Assembly: GCA_944322375.1 (NCBI GenBank)
Contig: CALUOX010000020.1
Span: forward strand, 1 to 34,919
Origin: an uncultured Alistipes sp.
GTDB lineage: Bacteria; Bacteroidota; Bacteroidia; Bacteroidales; Rikenellaceae
DNA: 34,919 bases
Direction of reading: 5' to 3'
Positions 1-7,961 of this stretch are shown here, one piece after another. Below the pieces are notes generated by a model that ran no database searches, was not told the origin of the DNA, and saw only the letters and a list, made by a program, of their open reading frames with translations. A program made the position numbers and the translations under genes. Position 1 is the first letter of the stretch. Each line of letters opens with the position of its first letter.

Positions 1-514
1 GGTCCTCACAGATCTCCACACCGCACCGCGCACCGTTGAGATCGAAGAGCTGCATCGCACCGAACGGCACCCGCTGTCCGCAGAGATCGATCTCCGTTGT
101 CGGACGCCCCTCGCCCGAAGCGAACCAGCGCGATTCGTAAAATTCGCCGTATGACGGGATCTTGCTCTTGGGCACGACACCCAATATCTCGCCGGCAGCC
201 GCTACTACGGCACAGTTGTAGAGCGCATCGTCCACCGCAACGGGAAGACCGGCGATCCATGCCGTATTGAGATCCGCCGTGCGGCGCAGCACGTCGCCCA
301 ATGCCGCCTCGGCCGCCCCCAACAGGGTCGGTTGCAGGAAAAGGTCGCCGCACGTATAACCCGTCACCGAGAGTTCGGGGAAGACAACGACCTCGACTCC
401 GCGCCCGGCAGTCCGTTCGACCAGCGAGACGATCCGATCACCGTTCCACGCCGGATCGGCGACCCGAACCGTCGGGATGGCCGCCGCGACCTTCAGAAAT
501 CCGTAACGATCCAT
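1..514 (-). CDS. nadE: Glutamine-dependent NAD+ synthetase, N-terminal part (partial)
   Basis: The gene begins at the ATG read from 514 down and runs off the left edge, so only about 171 residues are visible. They form the start of a nitrilase-fold glutaminase domain: FPELSVTGYTCGDL carries the catalytic Glu of the nitrilase family, a Lys in VPKSKIPSYGEF fits the catalytic Lys, and the visible part ends with GVEICED, which is the nitrilase segment leading to the catalytic Cys (C is in place). In this family the domain releases ammonia from glutamine for a C-terminal synthetase domain, which amidates deamido-NAD to NAD in the last step of NAD synthesis. Only 9 bases separate it from the upstream pepT stop, so the two are probably co-transcribed. 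The synthetase domain itself lies outside the window. nadC, another NAD gene, lies 23 kb away. A stand-alone nitrilase-family amidase is the alternative. Confidence 0.88.
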   Translation of the reverse strand, partial: MDRYGFLKVAAAIPTVRVADPAWNGDRIVSLVERTAGRGVEVVVFPELSVTGYTCGDLFLQPTLLGAAEAALGDVLRRTADLNTAWIAGLPVAVDDALYNCAVVAAAGEILGVVPKSKIPSYGEFYESRWFASGEGRPTTEIDLCGQRVPFGAMQLFDLNGARCGVEICED

Positions 515-523
515 CCGAACAAG

Positions 524-1741
524 CTATTCGGCCCACAGCTGGGCCAGATTCAGAATCACCTGCATCGCCCGCTGCATGGTCGTAAGCGAGCAGTATTCGA
601 ATTTGCCGTGGAAATTCATGCCGCCCGTAAAGAGGTTCGGACACGGCAGTCCCATGAACGACAGCCGGGCACCGTCCGTACCGCCGCGGATCGGACGCAC
701 CAGCGGCTTCACGCCGGCACGGCGCATCGCCTCCAGCGCACGGTCGATCACCTGCGGATGCGGTTCAACCATCTTGCGCATGTTGAAATACTGGTCCTTG
801 AGCGTCAGCGTCAGCACGTCGTCGCCGTAACGCTTCTTGAGCAGATCGACGGCGCTCCACAGATAGACCTTCTTCTGCTCGAACTTTGCGGCATCGTGGT
901 CGCGGATGATGTAGCTGATCTCGGCCTTCTCGACCGTACCCGTGAATCCCACGCAGTGATAAAACCCTTCGTATCCGTCGGTATGCTCCGGACGCTCCGC
1001 AGGGGGCAGCAGCGCATTCAGTTCGCAGGCCACCTCGATGGCGTTGATCATCTTGTTCTTGGCGTAACCGGGGTGGACGTTGCGGCCCTGCACGCTGATC
1101 TTGGCGCTTGCGGCATTGAAGTTCTCGTACTCCAGCTCGCCCTCCATTCCGCCATCGACCGTATAGGCAAAATCGGCTCCGAAGGCCGCCACATCGAAAT
1201 AATCGACGCCACGACCCACCTCTTCGTCGGGCGTGAAGCCGATGCGGATCTTTCCGTGCCGTACCTCCGGATGGTTCATCAGGTATTCGGCCGCCGTCAT
1301 GATCTCGGCAACGCCCGCCTTGTCGTCGGCACCGAGCAGTGTCGTGCCGTCCGTATGGATCAGCGTATGGCCCTTGAAGAAGGCAAGTTCCGGAAAATCG
1401 GCCACACGCATCGTCAGTTCGCCGTTGAGCGCGATGTCGCCGCCGTCATACTCCTCGATGACACGCGGACGCACATCCTTGCCGCTCATGTCGGGCGACG
1501 TATCGACATGCGAGATGAAACCGATAACCGGCGCCGTCTCACAACCGGGCGTCGCGGGAATCGTACCCATCACGTAACCGTGAGCATCCATCGTAACCTC
1601 CGTCATGCCCAACGTCTTCATCTCTTCGGCCAGATCGCGCAGCAGCACAAGCTGTTTTTCGGTCGAAGGGAAGGTCTCGCTCTCCTCCGACGACTGCGTG
1701 TCGTAGGAGACATATTTCAGAAATCGTTCCTTGAGTTCCAT
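524..1741 (-). CDS. pepT: Peptidase T (tripeptide aminopeptidase)
   Basis: This 405-residue protein matches the length and motif order of peptidase T, a cytoplasmic zinc aminopeptidase of the M20 family that removes the N-terminal residue from tripeptides. Visible metal-site motifs are FISHVDTSPD (H78, D80), LGADDKAG (D139/D140) and TPDEEVG (E173 and E174, the general base being the first), with the C-terminal NFHGKFEY segment supplying a late His. I chose the start MELKERFLKYVSYDTQS because it aligns with the family N terminus; the reading frame stays open upstream to 1981, but those extra residues are not protein-like. The gene precedes nadE on the same strand with a 9-base gap. A peptide transporter of the OPT family is encoded just upstream on the same strand, so uptake and breakdown of short peptides are neighbours here, although the 361-base gap suggests separate transcription. 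Confidence 0.95.
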   Translation of the reverse strand: MELKERFLKYVSYDTQSSEESETFPSTEKQLVLLRDLAEEMKTLGMTEVTMDAHGYVMGTIPATPGCETAPVIGFISHVDTSPDMSGKDVRPRVIEEYDGGDIALNGELTMRVADFPELAFFKGHTLIHTDGTTLLGADDKAGVAEIMTAAEYLMNHPEVRHGKIRIGFTPDEEVGRGVDYFDVAAFGADFAYTVDGGMEGELEYENFNAASAKISVQGRNVHPGYAKNKMINAIEVACELNALLPPAERPEHTDGYEGFYHCVGFTGTVEKAEISYIIRDHDAAKFEQKKVYLWSAVDLLKKRYGDDVLTLTLKDQYFNMRKMVEPHPQVIDRALEAMRRAGVKPLVRPIRGGTDGARLSFMGLPCPNLFTGGMNFHGKFEYCSLTTMQRAMQVILNLAQLWAE

Positions 1742-2102
1742 AGTCTGTTTATCTTTTCTTGAACTGTTTTCATTGAATGTTTCGGGACGGGGTATTCGCC
1801 CGTTCCCGGTGCCGCAGGCGAGTACTGCCGAAGGGAAGGGGTATTGGTCACAAGGCAAGTTTCTCCACTGCCCCGACTTGGCCGCCATGAGTCCGATCCA
1901 CACACCATCCATCCAAGGATATTGCGGAACTGCGGACCCGGTCTCAAATGCCGATCGCCGCGCCGTCCGTCCGAACCACAACCCGCTTCGGCCGATTTCC
2001 GACCTGCAACGTCCGACCCTTCCTCACAAGGTCCCAACCGTCCGCCGGCAGCGACACGGCCGCCACATGGAGAATCGGACGTCCATCCCCCGCTGTGACC
2101 GG
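1742..2102. other. Intergenic spacer between OPT transporter and pepT
   Basis: No convincing gene is present. Read on the minus strand, about 45 bases upstream of pepT there is a G+C-rich inverted repeat (1783-1807, CGGGAACGGG against CCCCGTCCCG with small bulges) which could be a leader hairpin or a weak terminator without a T run. I see no good TAnnTTTG box before pepT. The rest is G+C-rich without strong repeats; an open frame covering part of it on the minus strand is merely the upstream extension of pepT. Confidence 0.5.
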
Positions 2103-4043
2103 TTACTCCTCCTTCTTTGCCCGCATCGTATGCAGGGTCATGTAGCCGATCAGCACGACATACATCACCAGCCCGAGCCACTCGGCGCCGTTCGATGCAG
2201 CCCATTCACCCAGATACCAGTCGGCACCGGCGAACTTCAATACGGCCGAAACGACACCCATCAGCGCACCGCCGGCAATGAACCCCGAAGCGATGAGCGT
2301 TCCGCGATCGAGCCGCGCCTTGTTGAGCGCCGCATCCTTCGACCGTGTCGAGACGTACCACGCCACCAGACCGCCGACCACCAGCGGGGCATTCAGCTCC
2401 ATCGGGATGAACATACCCAGCGAGAAGGCCAGCGCCGGAACACCGATCGCCGTCAACACCAGCGCCAGCACGGCGCCGATGAAATAGAGCACCCAGGGGG
2501 TCGTACCGCCCTCCATCAGAGGCTGGATGACGGCCGCCATCGCATTGGCCTGCGGAGCGACGAGCGCACCCTCGCCGACAAAGCCGTAGGTGCGGTTCAG
2601 AACGAGCATCACGCCCGCCACCGTCACGGCCGAGACGACCGTTCCGAGGAACTTCCACCCCTCCTGCCTGGCCGGAGTCGTACCGATCCAGTAACCGATC
2701 TTCAGGTCGGTGATGAAGCCGCCGGCCATCGAGAGCGCCGTGCAGACCACACCGCCGATGATCAGCGCCGCCGTCATGCCGCTCTTGCCGTTCAGACCGA
2801 TCGAGACAAGCACCAGCGACGAGAGGATCAGCGTCATGAGCGTCATGCCCGAAACGGGATTCGTACCCACGATGGCGATGGCGTTTGCGGCCACCGTCGT
2901 GAAGAGGAACGCGATAATGAAGACGATCAGCAGGGCGACGATCGTCTGTGTCCAGTTGCCCAGCACGCCGAACTGGAAGAAGACCAGCAGCGCCGCCAGC
3001 GTGGCAATCACCACCGTCAGAATCAACCGCATCGACAGATCGCGCTGCGTGCGCACGGTGGTTGCTTCCGCCGTTTTCTTGCCGCCCAGCTCCTTCACGG
3101 CCAGTCCCAGCGCCTGCCGGATGATGCCGGCCTGCCGCACGATGCCGATCAAGCCGGCCATTGCAATACCGCCGATACCGATCGGCCGTCCGAAATCGGC
3201 GAAGATGCTCTCCGGCGAGACACTCGCGGCGTCGGGCAGCACCGAACCGACCAGCGGCACGACAAGAAACCACACCAGGCACGAACCGGCCGCAATGATC
3301 GTGGCATACTTCAACCCCACGATATAACCCAGGCCGAGCACCGCAGCACCCGTATTGAGACCGAAGACCACCTTGAACTTGTCGGCACACATCGCACCGA
3401 AATCACAGATGCGCGTCGAGACCGCCTCGGTCCAGGCGCCGAAGGTCGAGACAACGAAGTCGTAGAGTCCGCCCACGAGGCCGGCAATGGCCAGCAGTTT
3501 GGCCTGCGCTCCGCCCTTTTCGCCCGAAACAAGCACCTCGGTCGTAGCCGTTGCCTCCGGGAAGGGGTACTTGCCGTGCATCTCCTTGACGAAATATTTG
3601 CGGAACGGGATCAGCAGAACGATACCCAGCAGGCCGCCGAAGAGCGACGAGAGGAAGATCTGATAAAACGCCGCATCGAGCCCCAGAATGTAGAGCGCCG
3701 GCAACGTGAAGATCGCACCGGCGACGATCACACCCGACGAGGCGCCTATCGACTGGATGATGACATTCTGTCCCAACATGTTGCGTTTCCCCAGCACGCT
3801 GCCCATGCCGACGGCGATGATGGCGATGGGAATGGCCGCTTCAAAGACCTGACCGATCTTGAGCCCCAGATAGGCTGCGGCGGCCGAAAAGATGATCGCC
3901 ATCAGTATGCCCATTCCCACCGAGTAGGGCGTCACCTCGGCAGGTGTCGAGGCGGCCGGCAGCATCGGCGTGTACTCCTCTCCCGGTGCCAGCTCACGAT
4001 AGGCATTCTCCGGCAGCGAGGTCAATTGTTTCTCCTGTTCCAT
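2103..4043 (-). CDS. OPT family oligopeptide transporter
   Basis: The 646-residue protein is almost wholly hydrophobic after a polar N terminus of about 40 residues. It reads as a polytopic inner-membrane transporter with roughly 14-16 spans. Segments such as YLGLKIGQVFEAAIPIA and FPEATATTEVLVSGE are typical of the bacterial branch of the OPT family, which imports short peptides (and, in other branches, metal chelates) by proton coupling. The C terminus ends with a short charged tail (HTMRAKKEE). The start at 4043 (MEQEKQ) is preferred over the ATG at 4079, because a -7 box at 4077-4084 would overlap the longer version. The gene follows murF on the same strand after a 196-base gap with its own promoter. 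The exact substrate cannot be told from sequence; a nearby peptidase T is consistent with peptides. Confidence 0.9.
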   Translation of the reverse strand: MEQEKQLTSLPENAYRELAPGEEYTPMLPAASTPAEVTPYSVGMGILMAIIFSAAAAYLGLKIGQVFEAAIPIAIIAVGMGSVLGKRNMLGQNVIIQSIGASSGVIVAGAIFTLPALYILGLDAAFYQIFLSSLFGGLLGIVLLIPFRKYFVKEMHGKYPFPEATATTEVLVSGEKGGAQAKLLAIAGLVGGLYDFVVSTFGAWTEAVSTRICDFGAMCADKFKVVFGLNTGAAVLGLGYIVGLKYATIIAAGSCLVWFLVVPLVGSVLPDAASVSPESIFADFGRPIGIGGIAMAGLIGIVRQAGIIRQALGLAVKELGGKKTAEATTVRTQRDLSMRLILTVVIATLAALLVFFQFGVLGNWTQTIVALLIVFIIAFLFTTVAANAIAIVGTNPVSGMTLMTLILSSLVLVSIGLNGKSGMTAALIIGGVVCTALSMAGGFITDLKIGYWIGTTPARQEGWKFLGTVVSAVTVAGVMLVLNRTYGFVGEGALVAPQANAMAAVIQPLMEGGTTPWVLYFIGAVLALVLTAIGVPALAFSLGMFIPMELNAPLVVGGLVAWYVSTRSKDAALNKARLDRGTLIASGFIAGGALMGVVSAVLKFAGADWYLGEWAASNGAEWLGLVMYVVLIGYMTLHTMRAKKEE

Positions 4044-4076
4044 ATTGCTTTCAAGTTTGAATTTTCGTCCAAATGC

Positions 4077-4084
4077 CAAAGTTA
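4077..4084 (-). promoter_or_regulatory. Promoter -7 box for OPT transporter gene
   Basis: On the minus strand this reads TAACTTTG, a perfect match to the Bacteroidota -7 consensus TAnnTTTG, 33 bases before the chosen start codon. No clear TTTG -33 element is seen at the expected 19-21 base distance, so the call rests on the -7 box and its position. Confidence 0.6.
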
Positions 4085-4239
4085 CGAATTTTTCCGCAAA
4101 CGACCGGCAGAAATTCCGGCCCTTGCGGCCCTTGCAGCTCCTTCCACGAAGGGTCCGTCGATTTCACCCCCCCCTCTCCGGCTCCGTGCCGGCCATGCGG
4201 CATGAAAAAGAATGCGCAGGCGGGGCTGTCTCAACGAGC

Positions 4240-5511
4240 CTAAAGCAGCCCGATCAACCGTTCCAGCCCGATTCCGCGCGACCCCTTGATGAGGATCAAC
4301 GCCCCATCGACCGGCTTTGTCCGCAACGTCGCGGCAACATCTTCGCACGAGTCGAACAACCCGACCCGTCCGTCACTGCCCTCCATGCCGTGCCAGGCCG
4401 CCGCAAAGTGTTTCCCGACCAGCCACAACCGGCCCACATTGCCGGCCAGCGCCTGTTCGATTACCCGCCGGTGCTCCGCATCACTCCATGCACCCAATTC
4501 AAGCATGTCGCCCAGAATCGCCAGTTTGGTCTTCGAAGACTCCTCCGAAAGGAAATTGCCCAACGACACCTGCATGCTCGAAGGATTGGCGTTGTAGCAA
4601 TCCACGATCAACGTATTGTGCTTTGTTTCAAGGCGCTGTGAGCGGTTGTTCGAAGGGACGTAAGTGGCTATGGCATGCCGGAGACGCTCCTCCGGGACTC
4701 CGAAATACCGTCCGACAGCCATCGCTGCGGCGACATTCAACCGGTTGAATGCCCCCTCCAACCGGTGTTCCACGCCATCGGCTATCGACACGTCGTAAAA
4801 CTCCACGGCCAGATTGCCCCGTGCGGCCGCCATCGTCACCAACGTCCGGTCGTCCCGCCGCACAAAGGCCCGTCCGCCATTCCGGGCCAGGAAATCATAC
4901 AGCTCACCCTTGCCGCGTCGGACACCCTCCTCGCCGCCGAAACCTTCAAGATGCGCACGTCCGACATTCGTGATGAGTCCGTAATTCGGTTCGGCGATCG
5001 ATGCCAGCCGTGCAATCTCGCCGCAGGCGCTTGCACCCATCTCCACGATTCCCATCTCCGTATCACGCGTCATCGAGAGCAGGGTCAGCGGAACTCCGAT
5101 GTGGTTGTTCAGATTGCCCTCCGTGGCCCGGACGACATAACGTTCGGCGAGCACCCGCGTCACGAGCTCCTTGGTTGTCGTCTTGCCGTTGCTGCCCGTT
5201 ATGGCCAGGATCGGGATTCCCAACCGGCGGCGATGTTCACGGGCCAGCGCCTGCAGGGTCTCCAACACATCCTTCACGACAAAAAGTCGGTCCGCATGCG
5301 CCGCATCGGCCTGCGCCGCCACCGCCGGATCGTCGATGACCGCATACGCCGCGCCTGCATCCAGCGCCCCGACGGCAAAGCGGTTCCCGTCGAACCGCTC
5401 CCCCCGCAGGGCAAAGAAAATCGTCCGGACATCCACCCTCCGTGAATCCGTCGATACGTTCGGAAACTCTTCGAAAAGAGCGTATAAACGTTCCAAATCC
5501 GTCTGTTCCAC
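4240..5511 (-). CDS. murF: UDP-N-acetylmuramoyl-tripeptide--D-alanyl-D-alanine ligase
   Basis: This 423-residue protein is a Mur ligase of the MurF type, which adds the D-Ala-D-Ala dipeptide to UDP-MurNAc-tripeptide in the cytoplasm, the last soluble step of peptidoglycan precursor synthesis. The N-terminal UDP-substrate domain shows STDSRRV (residues 20-26) and FFALRGERFDGN. The central ATP-binding domain carries the P-loop GSNGKTTTK (106-114), followed by EGNLNNHIGVPLTLL and the Mur-typical VEMGASACGEI. The C-terminal domain includes DCYNANPSSM and LGDMLELG. Length is a little short of the usual 430-460 but complete. It starts 21 bases after the stop of the upstream mannose-1-phosphate guanylyltransferase gene, so the two likely share a transcript. 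It sits apart from any mur/fts cell-wall cluster in this window. Confidence 0.95.
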   Translation of the reverse strand: MEQTDLERLYALFEEFPNVSTDSRRVDVRTIFFALRGERFDGNRFAVGALDAGAAYAVIDDPAVAAQADAAHADRLFVVKDVLETLQALAREHRRRLGIPILAITGSNGKTTTKELVTRVLAERYVVRATEGNLNNHIGVPLTLLSMTRDTEMGIVEMGASACGEIARLASIAEPNYGLITNVGRAHLEGFGGEEGVRRGKGELYDFLARNGGRAFVRRDDRTLVTMAAARGNLAVEFYDVSIADGVEHRLEGAFNRLNVAAAMAVGRYFGVPEERLRHAIATYVPSNNRSQRLETKHNTLIVDCYNANPSSMQVSLGNFLSEESSKTKLAILGDMLELGAWSDAEHRRVIEQALAGNVGRLWLVGKHFAAAWHGMEGSDGRVGLFDSCEDVAATLRTKPVDGALILIKGSRGIGLERLIGLL

Positions 5512-5532
5512 CTCTTTGCCTTATCCGACAGG

Positions 5533-6606
5533 TCAGATATACTCCTCCCCCTTGTTGAACTTCACTTCGTCGATGTATTTTTTGATGTTCTGCTCCTCGC
5601 TGCGCGGACAGATCAGCAGGACATCTTCCGTATCGACAACGATATACTCCTTCAGGCCGCTTACCACAGCCAACTTCTCCGGAGGCAGCGAAATGATACA
5701 GCTGCGCGTGTCGTACGTATAGCACTTACCGGAAGACTTGGCATTGGCATACCGGTCCTTGCGCGTAAGTTGGTAAAGCGAGCCCCAGGTTCCCACATCG
5801 CTCCAGCCCACATCGGCATTGGCCCGCACATAGACATTGTCGGCCTTCTCCATGATCCCGTAGTCGATTGAGATGGGATGGCTGCACGAAAAGACCCGTT
5901 CGACGGCCTCCGCCTCGCGATCCGTACCGAAAGCCGATTCAGCGGAGCTGAACAGGGCATGATGTTCGGGCAGATATTTTGCGAAGGCGGCGATGATCTC
6001 CTCCACCCGCCAGATGAAGATTCCGGAGTTCCAGAAGAACTCGCCGCACTGGACAAACGTCCGCGCCAGTTCAAGATTCGGCTTCTCCGTAAAGCACTTC
6101 ACGGGCGAGATGGTCGCATCGTCCGAGACCTGAATGTAACCGTAACCCGTTTCGGGACGTGTGGCACGGATACCGACCGTCATCAGGGCCGGATGTGTCG
6201 AAACAAAATCAAGACACTCCTCAATGATCGATCGGAAGGCCGGTTCATCGACGACCCAGTGGTCGGCCGGTGTCACGATCATCTCGGCTTCGGGGTCGCG
6301 GCTGCGCAGCCAGTAAGCAGCGTAGGCGATTGCCGGAGCCGTGTTGCGGCCGATCGGCTCACAGAGGATCTGCCCGGCCTTTATCTCCGGTATGTTATCG
6401 AGAATCAGGTCCTTGTATCTGCGATTGGTCACCACGATGAAGTTTTCATCCGGGACCAGCGGTGCAAAGCGTTCGTAGGTATGGCGGAGGAATGATTTGC
6501 CGGTACCCATGATATCGAGGAACTGCTTGGGCTTGTTCTGACGACTCAACGGCCAAAACCGCGTACCCACGCCTCCGGCCATAATCACACAATAGCGATT
6601 GCTCAT
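5533..6606 (-). CDS. Mannose-1-phosphate guanylyltransferase
   Basis: The 357-residue protein has the nucleotidyltransferase signature near its N terminus (IMAGGVGTRFWPLSR then KPKQFLD), the VTPADHWV motif and the later FTEKP motif of GDP-mannose pyrophosphorylases. It makes GDP-mannose from mannose-1-phosphate and GTP in the cytoplasm, a precursor for surface glycans. It is the short, single-activity form: no C-terminal cupin phosphomannose-isomerase domain is present. The start MSNRYCVIMAGG is chosen because it puts the signature at the usual place and lies just downstream of a -7 promoter box; the frame is open further upstream to 6762 but that part is not family-like. murF follows 21 bases after its stop. 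GDP-glucose or other sugar nucleotidyltransferase activity is less likely given the motif set. Confidence 0.93.
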   Translation of the reverse strand: MSNRYCVIMAGGVGTRFWPLSRQNKPKQFLDIMGTGKSFLRHTYERFAPLVPDENFIVVTNRRYKDLILDNIPEIKAGQILCEPIGRNTAPAIAYAAYWLRSRDPEAEMIVTPADHWVVDEPAFRSIIEECLDFVSTHPALMTVGIRATRPETGYGYIQVSDDATISPVKCFTEKPNLELARTFVQCGEFFWNSGIFIWRVEEIIAAFAKYLPEHHALFSSAESAFGTDREAEAVERVFSCSHPISIDYGIMEKADNVYVRANADVGWSDVGTWGSLYQLTRKDRYANAKSSGKCYTYDTRSCIISLPPEKLAVVSGLKEYIVVDTEDVLLICPRSEEQNIKKYIDEVKFNKGEEYI

Positions 6607-6640
6607 GACGATTTCTTTTACAAAATACCCTAAATTCAGA

Positions 6641-6648
6641 CAAAGATA
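6641..6648 (-). promoter_or_regulatory. Promoter -7 box for guanylyltransferase-murF operon
   Basis: The minus strand reads TATCTTTG, a perfect TAnnTTTG box, 34 bases upstream of the start codon at 6606. A good -33 TTTG is not evident. Being upstream of the chosen start, it also argues against the longer open frame that begins at 6762. Confidence 0.6.
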
Positions 6649-6790
6649 AATAATTATCCGGAAACGCGCCATCCCCGGAGGAGAAAAAACGACGTCGCGA
6701 CACGAAGACAACTCAGTCGAACAGCACTGCACATATTGTACAAATCTCGCACAATCCGGCAAAATAATATTGTTTTACCGCCACCGTGTT

Positions 6791-6850
6791 CCACCGACAA
6801 CCGCAGACAGCTGCAGACAACCGCAGATAACCGCAGATAACCGCAGACAA
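6791..6850. repeat. 10-bp tandem repeat (CCGCAGAYAA)
   Basis: Six consecutive 10-base units with no gaps: CCACCGACAA, CCGCAGACAG, CTGCAGACAA, CCGCAGATAA, CCGCAGATAA, CCGCAGACAA. The first unit is the most divergent and the partial unit after 6850 quickly decays. The period is close to one turn of B-DNA, so any bound factor or bend would recur on the same face of the helix. Confidence 0.85.
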
Positions 6851-7000
6851 CCTACAACCCGCTGCAGCTTGACAGACCGTCGAGCGGGCAAAACCGCAAA
6901 TATTGTGAAGAAGCGCGAAATGCGTCTTCATGACAAGACTCCTTTTTTTCAATTTTCAATGTACTTTTTCCCGGCATTTCCAGGCCTGTGTCCGATCTGC

Positions 7001-7054
7001 ATTCGCCTTGAATTCGCCTCGATTCCACCTCGATTCCGCCTCGATTCCGCCTCG
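7001..7054. repeat. 10-11-bp tandem repeat (ATTCCGCCTCG)
   Basis: Five units are visible: ATTCGCCTTGA, ATTCGCCTCG, ATTCCACCTCG and two identical copies of ATTCCGCCTCG. The array lies between the two divergent promoters, about 130 bases upstream of the pssA promoter. Units nearest pssA are the most alike. Confidence 0.8.
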
Positions 7055-7162
7055 ACCGACATCCGACTGCGCTCATCCTTCTACCGACTCATACTCCGAT
7101 TTTCTCCCTCCCGGAACGACTTTTGCAATCCGTTCTGCAAGAACCTTCTGCAGCCGAAATGG

Positions 7163-7191
7163 TTGAAATCAAAAAATATTTCGTAACTTTG
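7163..7191 (+). promoter_or_regulatory. Promoter of pssA operon
   Basis: TTG at 7163-7165, an 18-base spacer and TAACTTTG at 7184-7191 match the Bacteroidota TTTG / TAnnTTTG promoter pattern. The -7 box ends 31 bases before the pssA start codon. Confidence 0.65.
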
Positions 7192-7222
7192 CCCGCCAAT
7201 ACGGTTTTATCGTGAGCGCAAT

Positions 7223-7951
7223 ATGAAGATCAGATTTTTTACCATTCCCAACCTGCTCACCCTCGCAAACCTGCTCTGCGGAACCGGAGCAGCTGCGGCA
7301 GTGCTCGCATACGGGGATCTGCGACTCGCATTCTGGCTGCTCGTCGCCGCAGCCCTCTTCGATTTCTTCGACGGGTTCGTCGCCCGACTGCTCGGACAAT
7401 CCGCACCCATCGGCATCCAGCTCGACTCGCTGGCCGACATGGTCTCGTCGGGTGTGACTCCCGCCTTCATCATGCTTACGCTTGCACGGCAAAGCCACCC
7501 GACACTGCTGCCGATCGGAAATCCCGACATCTGGGCCTGGATCGTCCTCGCTCTCACGGCCTGCTCGGCACTGAGACTTGCCAAGTTCAACATCGACGAC
7601 ACGCAGCATGCCGAATTCTGCGGCCTGCCAACTCCCGCCGCCGGACTCTTCTGCGCCTCGCTGGGACTCCTCCATGCCGACGGAGTCTTCTCTCCCGGCT
7701 ACGAGGCCATCCTTCTCGTTTCACTCGTAACGGCCGGTCTGCTTATCAGCCCCGTCAGGATGTTCTCGCTCAAATTCCACGGGTTCGGATGGTCCGGAAA
7801 CCAGCTGCGGTACATCTTTCTGACCCTCTCGCTTCTGTTGATTATTCTTCTCGGCGCATACGCTATCGCGCCAATTGTCGTTCTATATGTCGTAATTTCG
7901 TTTGTTCGATGGCTGTTGCTGCGGCGACAACCCGCGGCAAACGGACGATAA
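7223..7951 (+). CDS. pssA: CDP-diacylglycerol--serine O-phosphatidyltransferase
   Basis: This 242-residue integral membrane enzyme makes phosphatidylserine, the precursor of phosphatidylethanolamine, from CDP-diacylglycerol and serine at the inner membrane. The CDP-alcohol phosphotransferase signature D-x2-DG-x2-AR-x8-G-x3-D-x3-D is complete: D47, D50, G51, A54, R55, G64, D68 and D72. The N terminus FFTIPNLLTLANLLCG is typical of the PssA branch. About six to seven hydrophobic segments follow, ending in a positively charged tail (RWLLLRRQ). The porin gene begins 10 bases after its stop, so they are probably one operon. Phosphatidylglycerophosphate synthase belongs to the same superfamily, but the N-terminal and loop motifs favour PssA. 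Confidence 0.93.
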   Translation: MKIRFFTIPNLLTLANLLCGTGAAAAVLAYGDLRLAFWLLVAAALFDFFDGFVARLLGQSAPIGIQLDSLADMVSSGVTPAFIMLTLARQSHPTLLPIGNPDIWAWIVLALTACSALRLAKFNIDDTQHAEFCGLPTPAAGLFCASLGLLHADGVFSPGYEAILLVSLVTAGLLISPVRMFSLKFHGFGWSGNQLRYIFLTLSLLLIILLGAYAIAPIVVLYVVISFVRWLLLRRQPAANGR

Positions 7952-7961
7952 TCTCCCGTAG

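Larger units (their letters stand above)
6607..7222. other. Divergent intergenic region with minisatellites
   Basis: This 616-base spacer separates the minus-strand guanylyltransferase operon from the plus-strand pssA operon. It holds the two promoters and two short tandem arrays described separately (10-bp units at 6791-6850, roughly 11-bp units at 7001-7054). Several short open frames cross it on both strands, but they translate the repeats (for example LSAVICGYLRLSAAVCG) and do not look like proteins. No RNA gene was recognised. Confidence 0.6.

Noticed and set aside
332-1762. 476-codon open frame on the plus strand
   Set aside because: It lies antisense to pepT and nadE, whose motifs are clear; the composition is of the shadow type.
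4167-4174. Eight-C tract between murF and the OPT transporter
   Set aside because: It lies outside coding sequence and about 80 bases upstream of the promoter box, so there is no evident way for length change to act; kept only as a note.
1731-4205. 824-codon open frame on the plus strand
   Set aside because: It runs antisense to the OPT transporter and is His/Arg/Gln-rich without domains, a usual shadow of a G+C-rich gene on the other strand.
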